19,322 bases of DNA from JBCBJZ01 sp038522635. GTDB taxonomy: Bacteria; Pseudomonadota; Alphaproteobacteria; Rhizobiales; Hyphomicrobiaceae. Under the pieces are notes generated by a model, which saw nothing but the letters and a program-made list of their open reading frames with translations, was not told where the DNA came from and did not search any database. The stretch spans positions 1 through 19,322 of the forward strand of contig JBCBJZ010000064.1 in NCBI GenBank assembly GCA_038522635.1, written 5' to 3'. Shown piece after piece: positions 1 to 7,496 of this stretch. The stretch's first letter is position 1. Every line of letters begins with the position of its first letter. A program made the position numbers and the translations under genes.

Positions 1-223
1 CCCTCACGCAACGTCGGGGCACCGGCACTGTCACCGCGCGGCGCCACCGGCACAGGGCCCGTCCGCGTTCGACCCGTGCTGCTGGTGGGCGCGATCCCGC
101 GCGAGGGCGCATGCGATCAGGTGCGCGCGTATCGCCATATCCATCGGAACGCATGTTGCGGCCGTGCCCTGTGCCGGTGGCGCCGCGCGGTGACAGTGCC
201 GGTGCCCCGACGTTGCGTGAGGG
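1..223. repeat. Perfect 58-bp inverted repeat at the window edge (arms 1-58 and 166-223)
   Basis: Bases 1-58 are the exact reverse complement of 166-223; the identity breaks at base 59 against 165. The arms flank a unique 107-base centre (59-165). The right arm lies in the 3' part of the adaptor gene, and the left arm begins at the first base of the window, so the repeat may continue outside it. A perfect arm of this length at a sequence edge is typical of an assembly or amplification fold-back chimera, but a real inverted duplication cannot be excluded. Confidence 0.9.
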
Positions 224-1162
224 CACAGCGATATGCTGCTCGAAGTCGGCAAGGCCGCTCATGCCGGCCAGCATGAAGCGCGGCTCACCCAGCAGCCTCG
301 CACGCACCTCGATCAATTGGCTGACGTTATCGATGGTGGCGCCGATGGCGATGATTCGCGCATCAAAGCGTCGGCCGGTCTCATCAAGGCGAACGGTGAA
401 GCGTTGCCCCACGCGCAGCCATCGCAGCCACAGTGAGGGTGCGAACGCGCGCACCTCAATGTCGCGATCGTTGACGATTTCGATCAGCGGGTCGCGCGGC
501 GAAACGGTCTCATAGGCGTTAGCGCGGCGCGTCACCACGCGGCCTGCAAACGGCGCCTGGATCGTGCACAGCCGAACCTTGGCTTGGGCAACGTCCACCT
601 CGGCTTCGGCTTTCTTCTGTTCGGAAATCGCCAGCGTCGCTTGGAGCCTCGAGATCGAGCGTGATGCGGCAAGCGTACGTTTGATGCGGGCTGAAACGAC
701 GGCTGCACGGGCGTTGGCATCGGCACGGTTGAGTTCGGCGCGGTGGATGGCGCAATCGAAGCGCACAAGCGTCGCGCCCTTTTTGAAGCGTTCGCCGTTC
801 TCGGGGCCGATGTGCAGCACGGTGCCGGCCATGCCCGCGGCGATGAGGGCACGCTGGCGCGGCACGATCAACGCGCGGACCTGGGCTTTGCTTTCGGCGT
901 GATCGCCCGCGAGCAGATCGGGGATCGAACGCGCCGGCGTTCGTCTGGAAGGGATGCGTTCCGCTGGCGGCGGTGACGCTGCGCGCTGGCGGGGCTGTTC
1001 AAACGTGGCTGGGCCCGACGCGTGCGGGCTTTGCGCCCACCCCTCACCGCATCCAAGCGCGATGAGCGCTGCGATCGCGAGCGTCAGATGCAGCCACGGG
1101 CGATCGGGCGCGCGCCGTTTCAAGGCCCCCGATCGATCACAAGACGCCATGGGCCGTTGCAT
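1..1162 (-). CDS. HlyD/RND-type periplasmic adaptor (membrane fusion protein), 3' end cut off
   Basis: Probable periplasmic adaptor linking an inner-membrane partner to the TolC-like channel encoded just upstream. The frame is open from ATG 1162 to the window edge (387 codons seen). AAGGA 9 bases upstream favours this start over the in-frame ATG at 1150. Residues about 23-43 form a hydrophobic signal peptide; the Cys in IALGC is only a poor lipobox. A lipoyl-type half follows (VPRQRALIAAGMAGTVLHI), then a short helical hairpin, then the second half, QAPFAGRVVTRRANAYETV. Next comes a beta-barrel region with the family-like stretches IDNVSQLIEVRARLLGE and MLAGMSG. Codons after about 313 lie inside the 58-bp inverted repeat and its loop. 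There the protein stops looking like an adaptor (Arg/Pro/Gly-rich), so the true C-terminus may be missing or scrambled. Family assignment is good; substrate unknown. Confidence 0.8.
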   Translation of the reverse strand, partial: MQRPMASCDRSGALKRRAPDRPWLHLTLAIAALIALGCGEGWAQSPHASGPATFEQPRQRAASPPPAERIPSRRTPARSIPDLLAGDHAESKAQVRALIVPRQRALIAAGMAGTVLHIGPENGERFKKGATLVRFDCAIHRAELNRADANARAAVVSARIKRTLAASRSISRLQATLAISEQKKAEAEVDVAQAKVRLCTIQAPFAGRVVTRRANAYETVSPRDPLIEIVNDRDIEVRAFAPSLWLRWLRVGQRFTVRLDETGRRFDARIIAIGATIDNVSQLIEVRARLLGEPRFMLAGMSGLADFEQHIAVPSRNVGAPALSPRGATGTGHGRNMRSDGYGDTRAPDRMRPRAGSRPPAARVERGRALCRWRRAVTVPVPRRCVR

Positions 1163-1359
1163 GTGTGCTGTCCTTCTTCATTCAAGATCGCCAGCCTGGA
1201 TGGCCGGCGAAACAGGGATCGCGTCAGGTTGCGGTGATGTCGACGCGCTGGCAAAACGAGGCCGAGAGGTTGAGAAATGCTGAACAGGTCCGCCCGCGCA
1301 CAGCCCGTGGACGCTTGGCGCACGCGGCATCGCTTGGCCGCAAGTGGGCCGTCCAGGTC

Positions 1360-1472
1360 GAGGCCCCCAGTTGCCGTCGAGGCCCCCAGTTGCCGTCGAG
1401 GCCCCCAGTTGCCGTCGAGGCCCCCAGTTGCCGTCGTGGCCCCCATTTGCCGTCGTGGCCCCAGGTGCCACC
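1360..1472. repeat. 19-bp tandem repeat (about 5-6 copies) between the TolC-like and adaptor genes
   Basis: Units of GAGGCCCCCAGTTGCCGTC start at 1360, 1379, 1398 and 1417 and are identical. The fifth (1436-1454) has two changes and the sixth (1455-about 1472) is degenerate. There are no spacers. The array lies in the 377-base gap between the TolC-like stop (1540) and the adaptor start (1162), inside their presumed common minus-strand transcript. As 19 is not a multiple of three, no frame is periodic at the protein level and I see no gene in it. The rest of the gap shows nothing else clear. Confidence 0.92.
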
Positions 1473-1539
1473 GCCCCGCCATGGGCGAGACCTGGCTTTC
1501 CTGGGACCTTCGTCTGTTGCCAACAATGGCTGGGACGCT

Positions 1540-3084
1540 CTAGCGGGACGCCAACTTCCAGGACTTGGTCGGCCGGTGGTACGACTTGAGAAGGCCGTGC
1601 AAGCGCTTGCTGAGCGCTTTGACGCTGAGGCGCTCCAGCGATTCAGGCACGCGCTGCGTCCCCACCGAATTGAGGATCCGCCCGTAGGCGTTCTGCACAT
1701 CGGCGTAGGCGGTATAATAATGCAGCGCCGACACCATGGCCTGAGAGCGCGCCGCAAGCGCTTCGGCGCCGGACGTATCCTGGTTGGCTTCGCCCTCGCG
1801 CGCGATCCGCGACAGCCGGTAGTCAACCCGATAGAGCCGGCGTGAGACCTTGAACGTGTCCTTGGCCATGGCGAAGCGGTGCAACGCGATATGGATCTGC
1901 GCGATCACCGCCATGGAAAGCGCGCGGCGGCGGGCATCAGCGACCTTCACACCCTTTTTCGCATAGTCGATGGCGATCGGTGCGGTGGCCAGTTCGACGA
2001 GGTTCTTGGTGATCAAGACGCCCGCGTCACTCCAGTCGCTCGACAACAAGAACGAGTTTGAATCGTAGTTTTTGCCGGACCGCAGTTCGACGCCCGGCAG
2101 CAGGCGCACGTAGGCGGCGCGCACTTCCGTGCGGCTGATCCGTCGCTTCAGGTGTTCTTCGCGCAGTTCCGGCCGGCTCAGCAGCGCGGCAAACTCGATG
2201 TCAGCCACACGCCCCTTCAGGTGGGGAACGTGGAACCCGTGGTGCCCCCCTGTGTGTAGGCGAAATTTGGTCCCGGGTTTGACATTCATCAAAGCGGCAA
2301 GTTCCCCGCGGGCCACCGACAGCTTCCGGCGCACTTCAACAAGGTCTCGTTTGTGCGCCAGGAGTTTGCGCTGCAGGCGCAGTTCATCGGCAGGTTCGCC
2401 AGCGCCGCTTTTCGCGACCCGACGTGAGCGCGCGATGGCATGTTCGATCTGGTGGATGAGGCGGCCGATCCGCGGCAACAGTTTTTGGGCGGCCACCGCC
2501 CGCCAGTACGCCGTCCGGATGTCCATGATCAGGTTCTGGACCACCTTGACCCGCCGCTCTTCGGCGATAAGCACCTGGTCAGCTTCCTGTTTGGCGCGCA
2601 GATAGCTCAGGCCGAAATCGAGCAGGTTCCAGACCATGTGGAGGTCGGCGTAGCGAATGCGCTTGTCTTCAGAGGTCGAGACTTCGAGCGACTGGTTGCC
2701 GGTGATCAGCGAGCGGCTCGAAGACCCACGAACGGGATCGCGCACCCGCCATCCAGCGCGGGCTGCGGCCTGTGGCAGCATGTCGACGCTCACATGGCGA
2801 AGGCGTGCGACGCTGAGGTGGCGCTCCATCGTTTTAAGGCGCTTATCGAGGTTGTATTTGAGCCCGCGGGCCATCGCTTCGTAGAGGTTGATCGAACCAT
2901 GCACGGGCTCCTGATCGGCGTACATGTGCTCCAGATCATGGCTGACCCGATCGGCCAGCGCCGCTTGATCGAGCGCGGTTGGTCGCACGCAGCCGCCCAG
3001 CAAGACCGCCGTCACGGCCACTGCCGCAACGCTGCCTTTCCAGTGCGCCCCCCATGCCCGTGTGCAGTTCTCGGTGTTCGCCAT
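1540..3084 (-). CDS. TolC-family outer-membrane efflux/export lipoprotein
   Basis: 514 residues, likely a trimeric outer-membrane channel with a periplasmic helical barrel. A hydrophobic signal segment (about residues 17-31) ends in the lipobox LLGGC, giving lipid-modified Cys32 as in OprM/NodT-type members. The rest is mostly helical and rich in Arg, Lys and Ala, with two internally similar halves typical of TolC proteins. GGAGG about 10 bases before ATG 3084 supports the start. It comes first in a minus-strand pair with the adaptor (377-base gap) and is divergent from the Alg44-like gene (741-base gap). That places it as a candidate exit channel for either the polymer or the RTX proteins. 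No AlgE-type barrel is present in the window. Family call is fairly firm; the cargo is inferred from context only. Confidence 0.82.
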   Translation of the reverse strand: MANTENCTRAWGAHWKGSVAAVAVTAVLLGGCVRPTALDQAALADRVSHDLEHMYADQEPVHGSINLYEAMARGLKYNLDKRLKTMERHLSVARLRHVSVDMLPQAAARAGWRVRDPVRGSSSRSLITGNQSLEVSTSEDKRIRYADLHMVWNLLDFGLSYLRAKQEADQVLIAEERRVKVVQNLIMDIRTAYWRAVAAQKLLPRIGRLIHQIEHAIARSRRVAKSGAGEPADELRLQRKLLAHKRDLVEVRRKLSVARGELAALMNVKPGTKFRLHTGGHHGFHVPHLKGRVADIEFAALLSRPELREEHLKRRISRTEVRAAYVRLLPGVELRSGKNYDSNSFLLSSDWSDAGVLITKNLVELATAPIAIDYAKKGVKVADARRRALSMAVIAQIHIALHRFAMAKDTFKVSRRLYRVDYRLSRIAREGEANQDTSGAEALAARSQAMVSALHYYTAYADVQNAYGRILNSVGTQRVPESLERLSVKALSKRLHGLLKSYHRPTKSWKLASR

Positions 3085-3213
3085 CGCCCCTTAACCTCCG
3101 GCTTGAAACCTTCGCCGACGACACACGCTTAAGATGTAGTGTGCCGCGTCATCGCCTTTAGCGGGTAGGTTGATTCGGCTAGCGCCAGCAATTGTCAGAG
3201 GCTGTGAGGACGC

Positions 3214-3232
3214 CCATTATGCAACTTTAGAT
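3214..3232 (-). promoter_or_regulatory. Promoter-like element for the TolC/adaptor genes, mirrored copy
   Basis: Read on the minus strand this is ATCTAAAGTTGCATAATGG. It contains CATAAT (positions 3221-3216), a five-of-six match to a sigma70 -10 box. It matches 17 of 19 bases of the plus-strand element at 3301-3319 in inverted orientation. A TTGACC on the minus strand (3248-3243) is 21 bases upstream of the -10, too far for a standard -35. The start would be near 3208, giving a leader of about 120 bases for the TolC-like gene. Confidence 0.5.
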
Positions 3233-3300
3233 AGTTTGAATTGGTCAACAAGTTCAGAGGTTAAGATGAAACAAGCAGGGCAGTGTCGATACTAAACACA

Positions 3301-3319
3301 ATCTAAAGTGGTATAATGG
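3301..3319 (+). promoter_or_regulatory. Promoter-like element for the Alg44/Alg8 genes with extended -10
   Basis: ATCTAAAGTGGTATAATGG contains a perfect TATAAT (3312-3317) preceded by TG plus one base (3309-3311), an extended -10 arrangement. No good -35 is visible 16-18 bases upstream, as often seen with extended -10 or activator-dependent promoters. A 17/19 copy lies inverted at 3214-3232. The predicted start near 3324 leaves a leader of about 500 bases before the Alg44-like start. Confidence 0.5.
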
Positions 3320-3412
3320 TTACACCACCCCTCAGGCGCGCTGCGTGTGGTACGCGCCCGCTCACAACTCGCTCAGGTTGCAAAGTTCGTTTCGTTTCGG
3401 AATGAGAGAAAA

Positions 3413-3495
3413 GCCCGCCGGGGTCGAGCGCAAGTTGGGGAATTCGCGCTCAAGACGCCCGGCGGCAATGACGGTCGCGCGGTTCTTCGCCGCGC
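3413..3495 (+). promoter_or_regulatory. Structured leader region with two strong hairpins upstream of the Alg44-like gene
   Basis: Positions 3413-3466 can fold into a two-part stem. An outer stem of nine pairs (3413-3422 with 3458-3466, one bulged C) encloses an inner stem GAGCGC/GCGCTC (3426-3431 with 3446-3451). Eleven bases on, GCGCGG/CCGCGC (3477-3482 with 3490-3495) forms a second hairpin with a 7-base loop. Neither is followed by a T-run, so they are not simple terminators. No plausible gene spans them. A cis-acting RNA or small RNA is possible; I recognise no known riboswitch class. Confidence 0.4.
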
Positions 3496-3825
3496 CGCTG
3501 ATCATGCGGTCTACCGTCGGCCAAGGGTGCGGCAGGCGAGATGCTGGGGAGCGCTGTCTGCAACCTGTATCGCGTTGTGCCTTGGATAAAGCAACCATAA
3601 GTTGTGTTCATGAAGAACGGGTTAAGCCGGGCTCATCCCTTGCCGCGTCTCAAATGCGGGGGGCAGGCGGAAGCCATTGTTAACCATAGCGCTGCATTGC
3701 AGGTGCACGCCACGCGCCGTTGGCATCGCCCAACCTGTCCTTAAGCAAATTCGTGTCACAACCCTCCCGCGGCTCCATGTGCGACATGTGGGGCTTCCCG
3801 GCGTGTGCCTTGGGCGGGTGGTGTG

Positions 3826-5442
3826 ATGGGTGTTAAAGTGAAACGGGAGCGGCCTGACCAGCGGCGGCACCACCGTGTCACCGCGCCATTCTTCGTAACA
3901 CTCAACGCTCAGCGCCTGCGCGCCACCGACTGGAGCCTCGGCGGCTTCCGGCTGGACGACGTCGCGGGCGCACTACCTGCGCCGGGCGATGAAGTGGAAT
4001 TGTCGTTCGCGCTTCCCTTCCAAGGCTTCGACGTTTCCTTCGACGGCAAGGCCGAAGTGGTGCGTGTAAACGCAGACCAGGGCATGGTCGCGTTCCGCTT
4101 CACGGTGCTCGGTGAGCGCGAACGCGAGCTGATGCAACACTTCATCGAGGAGTTGGTGCGTGGCTCGATGGCTGACATCGAGGATACGATCCAGCGCATC
4201 GATGTGCCGGTGACACCGGCCTCGCTCGAACCCGACAAAAAGCAGATCCCCGCGTCCATGCCCGTACGCCGCTGGCCGATGAAGGCCATGGTGATGACAG
4301 GCATCTACGCGGTGTTGGGCCTGATCGTCTTTGGCTACATCGGCTTGCTGAGCTACTCGAATTTCTTCCGGCTTGAGGTGCAAACCGCCGTCATCACCGC
4401 GCCGGTCGAAGCGGTCGCGGCGCAGGCTGAGGGGCGGATCGGCTGGAACGGGATCAAGCCTGGCGATGTGGTGCGCGGCGGTGAAACCGTGGTGACGCTG
4501 TTCGATAACCGCCTTGAGCGCGAGATCGACATGGCGGGGCTGGCGCTGAAAGAGAGCGAAGCGCGGCTTGCGTATCTGAAGCGGCGGCAGGCCGAAGAAC
4601 TTGACCGGATGGCTGACTTCGCCCGCCTCGAGCTCGATGGTGTGCGCGAGCAGCGCTTGCGGATTGAAGATCTGGAGACGCGCGCACAGGTGCTGCAGCG
4701 TGCGTTTGCGCGTGTGAAGAGCCTGCGCAAGCGCGGCTTCGCGACGAACGACCAATATGACAAGGCGCTCACCGCTTTCACCAGCGCGAGGACGCAACTG
4801 GCCAGCGCCAAGCTGAAGCTGCGTTCGCGCGCCAAGCTCGCCCGCGCCAACATCGGCAAGCGCTACTACAACGGCGACAACATCATCGGCGACGTCGGGC
4901 GCCTCAAGGCCGAAGCGGAACTGGCGCGTTCCAAACATGGCTTGAGCCAGGCGCGCTTCAAGCTGCTCCTACGCCATCGTCGTCGGCTGTCGGTGATCGC
5001 TCCCTTCAACGGCCGCGTGGTGGAGCTGCCGCGTTTCAACAATGGGCATGTGAAGCGCGGCGATATCGTTGCGATCATCGAGCGGCTGAAGTTCCGCAAC
5101 GTGACCGCCTACCTGACGCAGGATGAGGTCTTGAAGATCGGGCAGGGCGATGAAGCGCTGATCTTTGTGCCTTCGATTGGCGAGACGCTGAAGGGCCGCG
5201 TGATCAAAATCGATCGCACCAGCGGGTTCATCCAGGAGCAGGAACTGCGCCGTAACCCGGGCTACACCTGGCGCGGGCCTCGCGATCGCTCCGCCAAGGT
5301 CATCATCGCCTTCGACAAGCCGTCGCTGGTGGATCGCTCATCGCGTTTTCGCTCGGGCCTGCCGGTCGTGGTCATCTTCCCGCGTCGCTCCAACAACGAA
5401 CTGCTGAACGCGATCACCAAGCGGTTCTCGATGTTCCTTTGA
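3826..5442 (+). CDS. alg44: Alg44-like c-di-GMP-binding PilZ and membrane-fusion protein of polymer synthesis
   Basis: 538 residues from ATG 3826; an in-frame GTG at 3805 would add seven. Alg44 is the c-di-GMP receptor that activates Alg8 and extends into the periplasm. The N-terminal PilZ domain has both binding motifs: RRHHR (R13 and R17) and DWSLGG (D35, S37, G40). One membrane segment spans about 155-177. The periplasmic part has a split lipoyl/barrel domain, with halves around 189-227 and 388-422 (VIAPFNGRVVELPRF), separated by about 155 mostly helical residues rich in Leu, Arg and Glu. From memory, Pseudomonas Alg44 has about 390 residues and lacks so long a hairpin, so this version looks more like HlyD. 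It precedes the Alg8-like gene by 56 bases. A BgsB-like or other PilZ/HlyD glycan partner is the main alternative. Confidence 0.85.
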   Translation: MGVKVKRERPDQRRHHRVTAPFFVTLNAQRLRATDWSLGGFRLDDVAGALPAPGDEVELSFALPFQGFDVSFDGKAEVVRVNADQGMVAFRFTVLGERERELMQHFIEELVRGSMADIEDTIQRIDVPVTPASLEPDKKQIPASMPVRRWPMKAMVMTGIYAVLGLIVFGYIGLLSYSNFFRLEVQTAVITAPVEAVAAQAEGRIGWNGIKPGDVVRGGETVVTLFDNRLEREIDMAGLALKESEARLAYLKRRQAEELDRMADFARLELDGVREQRLRIEDLETRAQVLQRAFARVKSLRKRGFATNDQYDKALTAFTSARTQLASAKLKLRSRAKLARANIGKRYYNGDNIIGDVGRLKAEAELARSKHGLSQARFKLLLRHRRRLSVIAPFNGRVVELPRFNNGHVKRGDIVAIIERLKFRNVTAYLTQDEVLKIGQGDEALIFVPSIGETLKGRVIKIDRTSGFIQEQELRRNPGYTWRGPRDRSAKVIIAFDKPSLVDRSSRFRSGLPVVVIFPRRSNNELLNAITKRFSMFL

Positions 5443-5498
5443 AGCCCGCTTCACGCTTCAAGCGGTAGCGGCGCGATGAACTTACAGGGCGCCCAGCG

Positions 5499-7130
5499 AT
5501 GGCGATGAGTACCGCAACGCCTTGGTTAGGACCGCATAAGGCGCGCGCGCACGCGCAGATGACGCCGGCGCAGCGGCTGGCGGACCCTGCGGTCAAGCTG
5601 ACGTTCTGGGAAAAGTGGTCGCCGCGCGTCCAGTTGCAGATCTGGACCTATTTCGGGCTGTGTTTCCTGGGGCTGTCGCTTCTGCCCAACCAGATCTATG
5701 ACGCTGACAACGCCGCCTTCATCTACGTGATCGGCTTCCTCGGCGTGTGGCGCTACACGTGGTGGCTCAACCACTTCGTGCGCGCGATCATCTACGAGCG
5801 AATCGCCTATCCGAAAATCCGTGCCCGCGCGGAAACCATCTGGAACGCGGGCTGGCGGCCTGAACGCATCCACTTCCAGATGACCACCTTTCGCGAAGAA
5901 CGCGATACGGCAGAAGCGGTGATCCGCGGCATCTGCAACGAGGTGCGCGCGGCCGGCATCCCGGCGACCATCTGGCTTGGATCCTCGGAGCGCGAGGACG
6001 AGGACACGATCGCTGAGCATCTGCGCTTGGTCGGCGATGATCTCGACATCGAGTTGCGCATCATCCGGCAAAACCAGCCTGGCAAACGTGTCGCGATCGC
6101 TTTGATCCTGCGGGCGATGTCGCGGGCGGGGCTCGGCAAGAACGACATCGTTGCCTTTATGGATGGTGACTTCATCTTAGATGAGGGCTGCCTGACGCGT
6201 TGCTTGCCGTTGTTCGCCGCCGATCCGAACCTGCATGCCGTCACCACCAATGAAGATGTGATCGTGCGCGGTTCAGGTTGGATGCAATCCTGGCTGTCGA
6301 TGCGGTTCGCACAACGGCGCATGGCGATGATGTCCCACGCGTTGTCGAACCGCGTGCTGACGTTGACCGGCCGCTTTAGCGTGTTCCGGGCGACCCATGT
6401 GGTGAGCCACGAATTCATCCGCCTGCAGGAAGCCGATTACCTGCGCCATTGGCTCTGGGGCACGTTTCGGTTCTTGTCGGGAGACGACAAGAGTTCCTGG
6501 TACTGCCTGCTCAAGCATAACGTGAAGATGCTCTACGTCCCCGATGCCAACGGCTACACGGTCGAGGTGATCAACGGGTCGGGGCGGCAGCGCATGGTGG
6601 AGAACCTGCGGCGCTGGTCGGGCAACATGTTGCGCAACGGCCAGCGGGGCATCGCGCTTGGCCCGCGTCGTATGCCGTTTTTCATCTGGTGGTGTCTGGT
6701 CGATCAGCGGCTCGCCATGTGGACGATGCTGTTTTCACCGATGCTGGCGGTGACCGGCGGGCTGGTGCTGGGCGCACCGTTCTTTATCGCCTACGTTATC
6801 TATATCGCGATCACGCGGATGTTGCTGTCGATGGTGCTGTTTTGTTATGCGCGCACGGTCGATCTGAATTTCATCTGGACGCTTTATGCCAACCAGATCC
6901 TCAATGCGGCTGTGAAGGTTTACATGTTGTGGCGTTTGGCCAAGCAGAAATGGGCCAACCGCGGGAACCAGACGCAATCTGCAAACGGCGACCAGTGGAT
7001 TGAAAACCTGCGGATGTGGATGGCGACCTATCTGACCGCACTTTCGGTGGGCGCGCTACTGCTGGCCGTCTTGCTTTATACAAAGTTACTTGAGATCCCA
7101 AGTTGGACCATGGTTCAGGCGATCTTTTGA
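5499..7130 (+). CDS. alg8: Alg8-like mannuronan synthase, family 2 glycosyltransferase
   Basis: 543 residues. Processive inner-membrane glycosyltransferase; Alg8 polymerises mannuronate from GDP-mannuronate. Two N-terminal membrane segments (about 50-90) precede the cytosolic catalytic domain. Visible motifs are DGD (222-224), TNED (250-253), VLTLTGRFSVFRA, FLSGDDKSSW (around 328-334) and LRRWSGNMLR (370-379), the Q/RxxRW-like acceptor motif. RFAQRR, GDDKSSW, FIWWCLVDQRLAMW and the RRW-GNMLR stretch resemble Pseudomonas Alg8 closely, more than cellulose or hyaluronan synthases. Several membrane helices follow (about 395-540). The start ATG 5499 has only a weak upstream purine run; ATG 5505 is also possible. 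Adjacent AlgD-like and Alg44-like genes support the alginate-type assignment, though the true product (polymannuronate or a relative) is unproven. Confidence 0.9.
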   Translation: MAMSTATPWLGPHKARAHAQMTPAQRLADPAVKLTFWEKWSPRVQLQIWTYFGLCFLGLSLLPNQIYDADNAAFIYVIGFLGVWRYTWWLNHFVRAIIYERIAYPKIRARAETIWNAGWRPERIHFQMTTFREERDTAEAVIRGICNEVRAAGIPATIWLGSSEREDEDTIAEHLRLVGDDLDIELRIIRQNQPGKRVAIALILRAMSRAGLGKNDIVAFMDGDFILDEGCLTRCLPLFAADPNLHAVTTNEDVIVRGSGWMQSWLSMRFAQRRMAMMSHALSNRVLTLTGRFSVFRATHVVSHEFIRLQEADYLRHWLWGTFRFLSGDDKSSWYCLLKHNVKMLYVPDANGYTVEVINGSGRQRMVENLRRWSGNMLRNGQRGIALGPRRMPFFIWWCLVDQRLAMWTMLFSPMLAVTGGLVLGAPFFIAYVIYIAITRMLLSMVLFCYARTVDLNFIWTLYANQILNAAVKVYMLWRLAKQKWANRGNQTQSANGDQWIENLRMWMATYLTALSVGALLLAVLLYTKLLEIPSWTMVQAIF

Positions 7131-7496
7131 CCGTGTCCATGCACACAAGTGAAGCGGCGTTTTGGGTATCAATGCGCTGTTTTGCTTGTATTTTTTCGAA
7201 ATTTCTTGAGCGCGTAAAAAGGCGGCGGAAGTGCCGCGCCTCAAAGCTGACGATCCATCGCGGTTAGTTTCAATTTTAGCATTCAATTTCAGAAGATTCC
7301 CACGCCTCTCTGGCACCTTCACCCTCGCAGCACTCGGTTTGTGGTTCGCATTCGGCTTTTGAAGACCGCGTGCGCGCATGCTCGCTCGCATACCCAAAAG
7401 CCTTGGCAGGGGGGGTGTGCGGCCGCGTTACAGGCTGAGCGTTGGTGCAGGGAGCAGTGTGCGCCGGGAAAGTCCGGTGGTTTGGGAGTGATAACA
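7131..7496. other. Intergenic region before algD with AT-rich upstream part and hairpin
   Basis: 366 bases. The first part (about 7140-7290) is AT-rich compared with its surroundings and may hold a promoter for algD, but no strong -35/-10 pair is visible. A hairpin at 7220-7241 (AGGCG-CGG with CCGCGCCT, one bulged G) is preceded by AAAAA. On the minus strand this would read as a stem followed by TTTTT, but no minus-strand gene needs a terminator here. The later part (7300-7490) is GC-rich and without a recognisable gene. GGGAG at 7484 is the probable ribosome-binding site of algD. Confidence 0.5.

Larger units (their letters stand above)
3085..3825. other. Divergent intergenic control region (741 bases)
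   Basis: Between the divergent TolC-like and Alg44-like genes. The part 3170-3320 is clearly more AT-rich than the surroundings and holds the mirrored promoter elements. 3413-3495 holds the hairpins. Between about 3500 and 3800 I see no gene, repeat or convincing site; the open frames there have no recognisable protein character or ribosome-binding site. Confidence 0.7.

Noticed and set aside
1360..1472. Possible CRISPR array
   Set aside because: Repeats of 19 bp are directly adjacent with no spacers and no cas genes are present.
1165..1845. Long plus-strand open frame across the 19-bp repeat and the 3' end of the TolC-like gene
   Set aside because: It is antisense to a clear TolC-family gene, consists largely of translated tandem repeat, and has no recognisable domain or convincing ribosome-binding site.
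3308..3326. tRNA D-arm-like string GTGGTATAATGGTTACAC
   Set aside because: No acceptor stem, anticodon arm or T-arm can be built around it; it is better read as an extended -10 promoter element.
3345..3683. 112-codon open frame in the alg44 leader
   Set aside because: It spans the strong hairpins, has no ribosome-binding site, and its product is Arg/Ala/Ser-rich without recognisable features.
7220..7241. Terminator for the Alg8-like gene
   Set aside because: On the plus strand the hairpin lacks a T-run; the T-run appears only on the minus strand, where no gene needs it.
7464..7478. GGGAAAGTCCGG resembling a conserved stretch of RNase P RNA
   Set aside because: Only about 11 bases match, and the other conserved parts of RNase P RNA are absent from the 366-base gap.
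7341..7496. Upstream GTG start for AlgD adding 52 residues
   Set aside because: The added stretch has no protein-like conservation, whereas ATG 7497 has a well-placed GGGAG and gives the expected family layout.
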